From an uncultured Burkholderiales bacterium (GTDB lineage: Bacteria; Pseudomonadota; Gammaproteobacteria; Burkholderiales; Burkholderiaceae), in the NCBI GenBank assembly GCA_946480465.1, contig CAMLJY010000029.1:8995-72994 (forward strand): a DNA stretch of 64,000 nt. The letters run 5' to 3'. The position numbers and the translations under genes are program-made. Numbering within the stretch: the first letter of the stretch is position 1; each line of letters opens with the position of its first letter. The notes under the pieces are model-generated. The model saw nothing but the letters and a program-made list of their open reading frames with translations. It searched no databases and was not told the origin of the DNA. Of the stretch, positions 1-7,255 are shown piece by piece.

Positions 1-615
1 GTGCAGCAGCGCATACGCGTCGCTGCGGGCGATGAAGTCCAGCGGGCATTCGAAGCCGTGCAGCGCGTGGTACAGCGCCAGCGGATGGAGGTGCAGGTCT
101 TCGATGGATTCGCCGTAGGCGTTGTAGTTGAGCAGCATGCCCAGGTGCGCGAGCTGGGTGATCTGCCGGTCGCCGTGCCCTCGCTCCTGCGCCAGGCGCC
201 GGCCCACCGCCAGCAGGTTGTCGCCGAAGGCGCCGACGATGGCCCAGTCGCGGTAGCGGCCCGCCACGTGGCCATCCACCAGCAGGGCAGTGCACACGTC
301 GGCCGAGCGGTCGATGCGGGCCTGCAGCCGCGGATGCTCGAACAGGCTGCTGGCGGCATGGTGGTCGAAGTAGGCCACGCACCCGCCGTTGTCGAGCAGT
401 TCGCGCACTTCGTCCACGTTGCGGTCGAAGCACACGTCGAGCACGGTCACGTCCAGTGCCAGCCCGCGCGGCAGCCGGCGCAGCAGTTCGATGTCGCGCT
501 TGACGCCGGTCACCAGGCTGCTCTCGCGCGGCTGGTGCATGCGCAGCTGGTGGAGTGCGCAGAGGCCGTCGGCGTCGCCGTTGAACAGGTCATAGCAGGG
601 CAAGGTAGCGGCCAT
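1..615 (-). CDS. DHH-family phosphoesterase-like protein (partial, C-terminus outside window)
   Basis: The minus strand reads open from an ATG at 615 to the left edge (205 codons, no stop), so the C-terminus is missing. The start overlaps the cysC stop as TGATG, which implies translational coupling. Near the N-terminus is NGDADGLCALH, which fits DHH motif I (D-x-D-A-D-G), and further on YFDHHAAS, the DHH signature itself; FGDN follows later. Family members (RecJ, oligoribonucleases, cyclic-dinucleotide phosphodiesterases) hydrolyse phosphodiesters with Mn2+. Which substrate this one uses cannot be told, and the DHHA1 part is not visible. Its tight link to an APS kinase could mean removal of 3'-phosphoadenosine products of PAPS use, but that is only inference. 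Confidence 0.75.
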   Translation of the reverse strand, partial: MAATLPCYDLFNGDADGLCALHQLRMHQPRESSLVTGVKRDIELLRRLPRGLALDVTVLDVCFDRNVDEVRELLDNGGCVAYFDHHAASSLFEHPRLQARIDRSADVCTALLVDGHVAGRYRDWAIVGAFGDNLLAVGRRLAQERGHGDRQITQLAHLGMLLNYNAYGESIEDLHLHPLALYHALHGFECPLDFIARSDAYALLH

Positions 616-1262
616 CACTGCACCAGCCCTTTCTGGGCGAGCAGCGCCATCAGCTGGTCGACGGAGTTCTGCAGGCCGCCGTTGCCGGTGTCGATCCTCA
701 GGTCCGGCGCATCGGGCTCTTCATAGGGCGCGGAAATGCCGGTGAAGCGCGGAATCAGCCCGGCGCGGGCCTTGTTGTACAGGCCCTTGGGATCGCGGCC
801 CTCGCAGACTTCGAGGCTGGCGCTCACGTGCACCTCCAGGAACCGGTAGGCGCCGATGATGGAGCGCGCCATGGCGCGGTCGTCGCGGTGCGGGGAGATC
901 AGCGCGGTGAACACGATCAGCCCCGCATCGTTCATCAGCGAGGCGACCTCCGCGGTGCGGCGAGTGTTCTCCTGCCGGTCCGATGCGGTGAATCCCAGGT
1001 CGCGGTTGAGGCGGTGGCGCAGGTTGTCGCCGTCGAGCACGAAGCTGAGGCGATTGCGTGCTAGCAATTGCCGTTCCATCTCGTAGGCCAGGGTGGATTT
1101 GCCGGCGCCGCTGAGGCCGGTGAGCCAGATGGTGACGGGCTGCTGCTGCAGCACCCGCTGCCGGTGCTCGGAGATGACGTGCCCGGCGTGCTTGAAGATC
1201 TGACGCTGCTCGACGTCCGCGTACGCCGCGACCGAGCCGACCGGCTCGCAAGATTGCTGCAT
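615..1262 (-). CDS. cysC: Adenylyl-sulfate (APS) kinase
   Basis: 215-residue APS kinase, close to the usual ~200 residues. It phosphorylates adenosine 5'-phosphosulfate with ATP to give PAPS, the donor for sulfate reduction or sulfotransferases, in the cytoplasm. Visible signatures are the Walker A loop GLSGAGKST (residues 49-57), the LDGDNLRH substrate loop, FTALISPHRDDR, and the GRDPKGLYNKAR lid. It is a stand-alone kinase, not fused to CysN. The ATG has a GGAG about 8 nt upstream and a sigma70 promoter at 1301-1329. The stop overlaps the start of the downstream DHH-family gene. No other sulfate-assimilation gene is in view, so sulfation of a surface polymer is as possible as assimilation. 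Confidence 0.93.
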   Translation of the reverse strand: MQQSCEPVGSVAAYADVEQRQIFKHAGHVISEHRQRVLQQQPVTIWLTGLSGAGKSTLAYEMERQLLARNRLSFVLDGDNLRHRLNRDLGFTASDRQENTRRTAEVASLMNDAGLIVFTALISPHRDDRAMARSIIGAYRFLEVHVSASLEVCEGRDPKGLYNKARAGLIPRFTGISAPYEEPDAPDLRIDTGNGGLQNSVDQLMALLAQKGLVQ

Positions 1263-1300
1263 GAAAAACTCCCTGACAAATTGTTTTGATGTGGGTGCGG

Positions 1301-1329
1301 GTTATAGCGGAACGTTCCCGCATCCTCAA
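1301..1329 (-). promoter_or_regulatory. sigma70 promoter for cysC with palindromic spacer
   Basis: Reading the minus strand, TTGAGG (1329-1324) and TATAAC (1306-1301) are separated by exactly 17 bp and lie about 40 bp upstream of the cysC ATG. Within the spacer is a perfect 10-bp palindrome GGAACGTTCC (1309-1318), well placed for a regulator to block or bend the promoter. The hexamers are seen directly; activity and the regulator are inference. Confidence 0.6.
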
Positions 1330-1527
1330 TAGGGTGGAAGCCCGCGAGACGAGAGGCCGGCGGCTGCGCTGCTAACACGATGGAAGCGCGGCTTCCGCCC
1401 CCCTTCGCCCCGGCCGGCGGCGCGAAGCTGCAATGAAGCGCTACGCATCGGGCCTGCGCGCTTCGCCTCGCTGCGTTGCTTACGTTTGCGCAATAGTGCA
1501 CTCCGTGATGCGGTGCAGCATCCCGGG

Positions 1528-2244
1528 ATGCCGGATTTCGAGCACACCACGCTCTGGCGGATCAGCAGCTTCGACGAGATGCGGGAGCGCGACGGTGATT
1601 CACCGACGCTGCTGTCGACCACGCTGCTGTCCGACCTGAACCAACTTCACCGCGACCCCGCCAACGACGACGTGCTGGAGGTGATCGCCGCCTGCCTGCG
1701 CCACCGCGAGGCGGCGCTGCTGTACCTGGGGGTTGGGGCCTACGTGTGGCCCGTCACGCTGTTCCCGGCGCAGTGGCTCTATCACTCGCCCAAGGAGCCC
1801 ACGGCCTTTGGCGGCTATGACGCATTGGCGCAACTGCGCCTGCTGAGCGCCGAGCGCCCCGGCGTGCGGCCCCCCGGGCACTGGATGTTCGAGCGCGTGG
1901 CCGCGATCGAAAGTTACCGCCCGCTGCGTTCGCTGCTGTGGCACCTGGCGCTGCACGGCCCGCGCCGCACGCTGCTGACCGAGATCGGCGGCCGCGCCGC
2001 CTACCGCATGACCAGCGGCGGCGCCGACCGGCCGCTGGCCGGCGGGCCGGTGGCCTCGGCGATGCTGCGCCTGCGCGTCGAGGCCGCCTCGCTGCGCGAC
2101 ATCGCGCAATGGCCCGGCCTGTCGGTGGAACGCGCCAGCCGGCTGTTGAACGGCCTGTACCTGACCGGCGGGCTGATGGTCACGCGCAGCCACCCGGCGG
2201 CGCGCGACGAGCCGGTGACCGCGCTGGCCGGCCGCCGGCACTGA
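1528..2244 (+). CDS. Hypothetical protein with C-terminal winged-helix-like segment
   Basis: 238-residue soluble protein I do not recognise by name. The ATG at 1528 (MPDFEHTTLW) is preferred over an in-frame TTG at 1486, because the extra residues look like translated intergenic DNA. The first ~110 residues are acidic and mixed alpha/beta. The C-terminal ~60 residues (SLRDIAQWPGLSVERASRLLNG and on) have the helix-turn-helix and wing spacing of small DNA- or protein-binding modules. No signal peptide or membrane segment is seen. It stands alone, convergent with the cyclase-like/TPR gene 22 bp away. Regulatory function is possible but unproven. Confidence 0.6.
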   Translation: MPDFEHTTLWRISSFDEMRERDGDSPTLLSTTLLSDLNQLHRDPANDDVLEVIAACLRHREAALLYLGVGAYVWPVTLFPAQWLYHSPKEPTAFGGYDALAQLRLLSAERPGVRPPGHWMFERVAAIESYRPLRSLLWHLALHGPRRTLLTEIGGRAAYRMTSGGADRPLAGGPVASAMLRLRVEAASLRDIAQWPGLSVERASRLLNGLYLTGGLMVTRSHPAARDEPVTALAGRRH

Positions 2245-2266
2245 AGCGCCCGGCGCCGGCGTCCGT

Positions 2267-4156
2267 TCAGGCGGGCAGGCCGGCGCGGCGCAGCGCTTCG
2301 GCGAAGCGGCCGCGGTTGCGGTCGTCCGCGTTGGCTCCGGCCAGGTAGCTGCGCTGCGTGAGCCCGGGCTGCACGCGCAGCAGTTCCTGCAGGCTGGCGC
2401 GGGCGTCGTCCAGCAGGCCGAGTTCCGCCTGCGCGATCGTCAGCACGCGCCAGCAGTGCGCATGCTCCCGGTTCAGGCGCAAGCACCGGCGCGCCAGCGC
2501 GATGGCATGCGCCTGGCGGCTGGCGGCCAGGTGCAGGTAGGCGCCGATGCTGTCGTAGATGTAGCAGGCCGGGTCCAGCGGCGAGGTGGCGGTGGCGGCC
2601 CCGAAGGAGGCGATGCCTTCGTCGAACCGGCCCTGCAGGCCTTGCGTCATGCCCTGGAAGAGGTGGCCCAGGCTTTCGTTGCGGTTGAGGGCCACGGCCT
2701 GCTGCACCGCCGCGGCAGCCGCATCATGGTCGCGCGTGAGCACGCAGTGCACGAAGCCCTGCATGGCCAGCGCGAAGCTGTTCTGCGGCTCGGCCGCCAG
2801 TGCCCGGGCGGTGCAATCCAGCGCGGCGCGCGCGTCCGCGGCGCGGTCGACGCTGAGGCCTTGCACCGCGCGCAGCGCATACCACTTGGCCTGCCAGATC
2901 AGCGGCTCCACGCAGTGCGGATGCTCGCGCACCAGGTGGTCCAGCACCTCGAAGCTGGCAGCGAAATCCGGCCGCGCCGAGCGGTGCAGCAGCTGGATGC
3001 CGCCGAGCAGCAGCGCAAAGCTCTGCAGCGTCGGCAGCGGCCGCGACAGCACGGCCTGCCCGGCTTCGTCGAACAGGGCATCGTGCACCTGCTGCGCCAG
3101 CTCGGCCATCGGCTCGCTGTCGAGCTGCAGCAGGTCGGCCACGGTCGCGGACAGGCGGCCGCTGCGGACCACGCTGTCCTCGGCCAGGTCGCGCAGCTCG
3201 TAGCGGATGGCCAGCCGGCCGCCCGATTCGGCGAACGCGCCGGTCAGCACATGGCTCGCGCCGAGGTGGTGCTGCAGCTCGGCGACGGTGCTGGTCCGGC
3301 CGCGCAGGGCCTGGGTGCTGAGCCGGTTGATCACGCGCAGGTGGCGGGCCCGGCTCAGGCGGCCGATCACGCCATTGGCGATCAGGTCGCCGATGGCCAG
3401 CTGTTCGCGCCACGGCGCGCCGGACTCGAAGGGCACGACGGCGATTGCCGCGCGCAGGTCGGCCCCGCGTGCGGGCAGGGCGGGCCGTTGCCGGTCGCTG
3501 CCGGCGGCGGCCAGGCGGTAGATGCGCGTCAGGCCCTCGGCCGCCGCGGCCCGCCTCACGCGGTCGGCTGCCGCGGCCGCGTCCGCTGACGGCGCGGTGG
3601 GGGGCGGCTCGGCTGCCGCGTCGGCCTGTTCACCCAGGTCTTCCAGCGTGGCGTCCAGCCCGTCGGCCAGGCTCTCGCGCGCGGCGGCCGACAGCACGGT
3701 GTCGCCGGCCTTCGCCCGCGCGCTCAACCAGGCCAGGCGCCGGATCGCGGTCTCCGGCAGCGCGGCGGCCTCGGTCTCGGCCGGCGCGGTGTGGATCGCG
3801 GCGCGCAGCTGCATCTGCCGGTGCGCGGGCTGGTTGGCGTTCGCCAGGCCGATCAAGCGGTGCAGCTCGGTCGCCGCGTGCAGCGCGCGGCGGGCGTGGG
3901 GAAAGGACAGCACCAGGCCACAGTCCAGGCCGGTCACCAGCCGCCCCTGGTGCTGCGGCACCACGGCCTGGCGGGCGCGGTGCACGAAGCGCTGCCAGCG
4001 CCGCATCGTGCCGGCCTCGTCCGGCGGCGACATCAGTCGGGCCCCATCGGCCAGCTCCACCACCAGAAAAACGCTCGAATGCCCCCGGGCCGACGCCCCG
4101 GCGGGGTGCGGCGGCGACAGGCCGCTGTGCTCGATTTCTGACAAACCCACGTCCAA
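2267..4156 (-). CDS. Adenylate cyclase-like / TolB-N-like / TPR regulatory protein
   Basis: 629 residues in three blocks. Residues ~25-150 resemble a class III nucleotide cyclase domain (VFLVVELADGARL and GRLVTGLDCGLVLSF line up with the two metal-binding strands), but the usual GDG turn is changed to DCG, so catalysis is doubtful. Residues ~235-370 (LRAAIAVVPFES..., GDLIANGVIGRLS..., GASHVLTGAF) match the TolB-N/FlgO-like segment commonly found between cyclase and TPR parts. From ~390 to the end are TPR-like helical repeats. Proteins of this layout are usually stand-alone signalling proteins. It is divergent from the TonB-receptor operon across a 462-bp gap. Confidence 0.72.
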   Translation of the reverse strand: MDVGLSEIEHSGLSPPHPAGASARGHSSVFLVVELADGARLMSPPDEAGTMRRWQRFVHRARQAVVPQHQGRLVTGLDCGLVLSFPHARRALHAATELHRLIGLANANQPAHRQMQLRAAIHTAPAETEAAALPETAIRRLAWLSARAKAGDTVLSAAARESLADGLDATLEDLGEQADAAAEPPPTAPSADAAAAADRVRRAAAAEGLTRIYRLAAAGSDRQRPALPARGADLRAAIAVVPFESGAPWREQLAIGDLIANGVIGRLSRARHLRVINRLSTQALRGRTSTVAELQHHLGASHVLTGAFAESGGRLAIRYELRDLAEDSVVRSGRLSATVADLLQLDSEPMAELAQQVHDALFDEAGQAVLSRPLPTLQSFALLLGGIQLLHRSARPDFAASFEVLDHLVREHPHCVEPLIWQAKWYALRAVQGLSVDRAADARAALDCTARALAAEPQNSFALAMQGFVHCVLTRDHDAAAAAVQQAVALNRNESLGHLFQGMTQGLQGRFDEGIASFGAATATSPLDPACYIYDSIGAYLHLAASRQAHAIALARRCLRLNREHAHCWRVLTIAQAELGLLDDARASLQELLRVQPGLTQRSYLAGANADDRNRGRFAEALRRAGLPA

Positions 4157-4618
4157 CCCGCCGGGGCCACCCCCGCGTGCGGCGGATTCTGACGAGGCTT
4201 TGCGCGACAGCGCAAGCGTGCATGCGGGGGCGGATCGGGCCGGTTGCCTGCGCGGCGCTCGGTCAGCGCGGCGATGTCGCTATTTCGCAAAATACGCGGT
4301 AGCGCGTGGATGCCGCAGGCGCGCGGCCGGCCCCGGGGAACGGCCGTCAGCGGGGGGCCGTGGCTCGGCATTCGCCGGGACGTGAGGGGCCGATGCCGGC
4401 GCCGGTGATGCACCGATCGACCGACCGGCGCTGCCGGACCGGTCCAGCCCGTCGGCCGCGAGGAACCGGCGTTCGCGTTTGTCAAGTCCGCCGCCGTCCG
4501 CCCGCCGCCGGCGGACGCGCCCCGCGTGCATGCTGTCACGGCCTTTTCGCCGGACCCGCCGGCCGGGTCAAGCCTTCCCGACGCGTGCCGATATCGCCTG
4601 GACGAACCAGGGCTGGGA
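4157..4618. other. Intergenic region upstream of receptor operon; nothing assigned
   Basis: 462 bp between two divergent genes. Open frames cross it on the plus strand (an in-frame ATG at 4526 would add 31 residues to the receptor), but they lack signal-peptide character. I found no cobalamin-riboswitch box, tRNA or convincing -35/-10 pair. It probably carries the promoters of both flanking genes. Confidence 0.4.
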
Positions 4619-6697
4619 ATGGCCGATCCTCTACGACATCCGACGGCGGCCTGCGGGGCCCCGGACGTGCCGCGCCGGCTGCGGGCCGCCTGCGCGGCCG
4701 CGCTGCTGCTGGGCGCCGCCTGGGCGCTGCCGCGCCCCGCCGCCGCGCAAAGCGCCATCGAGCTGGCCGAGCTGCCGCTGGCCCGCCTGCTGGACATGGA
4801 GGTCACCGGTGCCTCGCGCGTCGCCGGGCGCCGCAGCGAATCGGCGGCCTCGGTCAGCGTCGTCACGCGCGACGAGATCGAGGCGCTGGGCTGGCGCACG
4901 CTGGGCGAGGCGCTGCGCTCGCTGCGCGGGACCATGCTGGCCAGCGACCGGACCTACGACTACGTCGGCGTGCGCGGCTTCCACGCCAGCGGCGACTACA
5001 ACACCCGCGTGCTGCTGCTGGTCGACGGCGAGCGTGTCAACGACCGGCTGTACGACCAGGCCTACCTGGGCGGCGAGTTCCCGCTGGACATCGGCGAGGT
5101 CGAGCGCATCGAGTTCATCCCCGGCCAGGGGTCGGCGGTGTACGGCGCCAATGCCCTGTTCGGCGTCGTCAACGTGATCACCCGCGCCCCCGGCGCGCGC
5201 GGCGGCAGTGCCGGTGCCGGCCTGGGCCGCCATGGCGAGCGCTGGTGGCGCCTGCAGTGGCAGCAGCGCGCCGGGGCCGGCGGCTGGCGCCTGGCCGCCT
5301 CCCGCCTGCGCCGCGACGGCGAGGCCGTGGTCGACCCGGCCGCGGCCGGCGACCCCAGCCGCCGCGCGCCGCAGCCCAGCGGGGCCGATGCCGGCACATC
5401 CCCCGCCGCCATGCCGGTGCGCGGCCTGGAGGCCGAGACGCGCGCCCAGCTGCGCGCGCGCTGGGACCACGGCGGCACCAGCCTCAGTGCGCTGCATGCG
5501 GACCGTCGCCAGGGTGTGCCCTGGGGACTGGGCCTGGTCTTCGGCGACGCGCGCAACCGCTACCGCGACACCTTCACGCTGCTGAGCCTGCGCCACGAGG
5601 GCCAGGCGACCGCCACCGAGCACCTGACCTGGCGCGTGCATACCGGCCAGTACCGCTTCGTCGGCGACTACGTCGTCGACTACCCGCCGGTGACGCTGAA
5701 CCGCGACATCGGCCGCGCCCGCTGGTGGGGCAGTGACTTGCGCCTGACCAGCACCCGGTTCGACGGCCACCGGCTCGTGGCCGGGCTGGAGTGGGAGCGC
5801 TCGACCGACCTGACGCAGCGCAACTTCGACGTCGAGCCCGGCACCGATCGCTACCTGGACGACGGGCGCTGGTCGCACCGCGGCGCGGTGTTCGCCGAGG
5901 ACCAGATCCGCCTCGGCACCGGCTGGACGCTGCACCTGGGCGGCCGGCTCGACCGCATGCACGGCGAGGACGGCGCCAGCAGCAGCCCGCGCGTGGCGTT
6001 GGCCTGGCGGCCGGCCGACGACTGGCACCTGAAGGCCATCCATGGCCGTGCCTTCCGCCGCGCCAATGCCTACGAGGCCTACTACGAGGTGGATGCGCCC
6101 GGCGGCTACCGCCGCAACCCGGCGCTGGGCGCGGAGCGCGTGCGCGGCGACGAACTGGGCGTGGAATGGCTGCCGCAGGCCGCCTGGCGGCTGTCCGCCT
6201 CGCTGTACCGCAACCGCGCCAGCGGGCTGCTGATCCTCGGCTACGACGACGCGGCCGATCGCTACGAGATCGCCAACACCGGCGCCTTCGCCGCGCGCGG
6301 GGCCGAGCTGGAGATCGAGCATGCCGGCCGCGTGCTGCAGTGGCGCCTGAACGCGGCCGTCAACCAGGACCGTTCCGGCGCCGCGGCCGGCTTCCCGGCG
6401 CTCTACCCCCGGCGGCAGCTGAAAGGCACGCTGGTGCTGCCGCTCGGTGGCGACTGGCGCCTGGGCGCCGAGCTGCAGGCGATGAGCCGGCGCGGCGACG
6501 CGCCTGGCCATGCGCTGGCCCACCTGGCCCTGGGCGGGCCGCTGCCCTTCGTCACCCGGCTGCCGACGCTGCAGCTGGTGCTGCGCAACGCCTTCGACCG
6601 CCGGGCGGCCGACCCCGGGCCCGACCTGCAGCGCCTGCCCGTGCTGCCGCAGCCCGGGCGGCATTGGCGGCTGCAGCTGGAATGGCCGCTCGAATAA
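4619..6697 (+). CDS. TonB-dependent receptor-type outer-membrane protein
   Basis: 692 residues starting at the ATG at 4619, which is followed by basic residues and a signal peptide (LRAACAAALLLGAAWALP, cut near AAAQS). The mature N-terminus has ELAELPLARLLDMEVTGASR, the segment typical of receptors that sit with YfiR and GGDEF genes. A plug domain follows (VTRDEIEALG..., VGVRGFHASGDYN, LLLVDGERVND, IEFIPGQGSAVYGANAL, GVVNVITRAP), then a beta-barrel to the end. The last residues (WRLQLEWPLE) lack the classic terminal Phe. It is the first gene of an operon with the YfiR-like gene (12 bp gap) and the GGDEF-EAL gene, so it probably senses an extracellular ligand rather than only importing it. Confidence 0.88.
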   Translation: MADPLRHPTAACGAPDVPRRLRAACAAALLLGAAWALPRPAAAQSAIELAELPLARLLDMEVTGASRVAGRRSESAASVSVVTRDEIEALGWRTLGEALRSLRGTMLASDRTYDYVGVRGFHASGDYNTRVLLLVDGERVNDRLYDQAYLGGEFPLDIGEVERIEFIPGQGSAVYGANALFGVVNVITRAPGARGGSAGAGLGRHGERWWRLQWQQRAGAGGWRLAASRLRRDGEAVVDPAAAGDPSRRAPQPSGADAGTSPAAMPVRGLEAETRAQLRARWDHGGTSLSALHADRRQGVPWGLGLVFGDARNRYRDTFTLLSLRHEGQATATEHLTWRVHTGQYRFVGDYVVDYPPVTLNRDIGRARWWGSDLRLTSTRFDGHRLVAGLEWERSTDLTQRNFDVEPGTDRYLDDGRWSHRGAVFAEDQIRLGTGWTLHLGGRLDRMHGEDGASSSPRVALAWRPADDWHLKAIHGRAFRRANAYEAYYEVDAPGGYRRNPALGAERVRGDELGVEWLPQAAWRLSASLYRNRASGLLILGYDDAADRYEIANTGAFAARGAELEIEHAGRVLQWRLNAAVNQDRSGAAAGFPALYPRRQLKGTLVLPLGGDWRLGAELQAMSRRGDAPGHALAHLALGGPLPFVTRLPTLQLVLRNAFDRRAADPGPDLQRLPVLPQPGRHWRLQLEWPLE

Positions 6698-6709
6698 CCC
6701 GTGATCGCG

Positions 6710-7255
6710 ATGGCCAGGGCGCTCCATGACACGCTGCACCACGGTTGCCGCCTGGCGTGGCGGCTGCTGCCTGGCCTGTTGCTGGCGCTGCCCGGGCCGG
6801 GCTGGGCGCTGGAGGAGCCGCCGTTGAAGGCGGCCATCGTCTACAACCTGCTGCAGTACGTGCAGTGGCCGGATGAAGCCGCGCTGGGCGCGGGCAGCCC
6901 GCTGGCGCTGTGCGCCGAGCGCCAGGGCGCGCTGTGGCCGCACCTGGTGGCGCTGAACGGGCGCGCGGTGCGCCAGCTGCGGCTGGAGCTGCGCGACGCG
7001 GCCGACGGCGCCGCCGCCCGCGGCTGCCGCGCCTGGCTGCTGGAAGACGGTGGCCGCGTGCCCCCGCCGCGCGGCGAGCCGGGGCTGCTGACCATCGGCG
7101 ACGGTGCCCGCGCCGACGCGGCCGGCGTCGTCATCGGCCTGCGCCGCGGGCCGGCCGCCCGCCTGTTCTTCGACGTCGACCTGGTCGCCGCCCGCCAGCA
7201 GGGCCTGCAGGTCAGTTCCAAGATGCTGCGCCTGGCGCGGCAGGTGCGTGAATGA
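6710..7255 (+). CDS. YfiR-family (DUF4154) periplasmic protein
   Basis: 181 residues with a signal peptide (WRLLPGLLLALPGPGWALEE) followed by the DUF4154/YfiR pattern: KAAIVYNLLQYVQWP near the N-terminus, LALCAER, a central GCRAWLLEDG, LLTIGD, and RLFFDVDLVAARQQGLQVSS with LRLARQV at the end. YfiR proteins are periplasmic repressors of membrane diguanylate cyclases. Here the stop overlaps the start of a GGDEF-EAL gene by ATGA, consistent with control of that partner. A GTG at 6701 is an alternative start; the ATG at 6710 gives a better signal peptide. Confidence 0.85.
   Translation: MARALHDTLHHGCRLAWRLLPGLLLALPGPGWALEEPPLKAAIVYNLLQYVQWPDEAALGAGSPLALCAERQGALWPHLVALNGRAVRQLRLELRDAADGAAARGCRAWLLEDGGRVPPPRGEPGLLTIGDGARADAAGVVIGLRRGPAARLFFDVDLVAARQQGLQVSSKMLRLARQVRE

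Noticed and set aside
4157..4618. Cobalamin or other riboswitch before the TonB-type receptor
   Set aside because: None of the conserved B12-box or core elements is present.
4631..6943. 770-residue antisense open frame over the receptor and YfiR-like genes
   Set aside because: Arg/Gln/Ala/Val-rich shadow caused by high GC; the plus-strand genes have clear domains and signal peptides.
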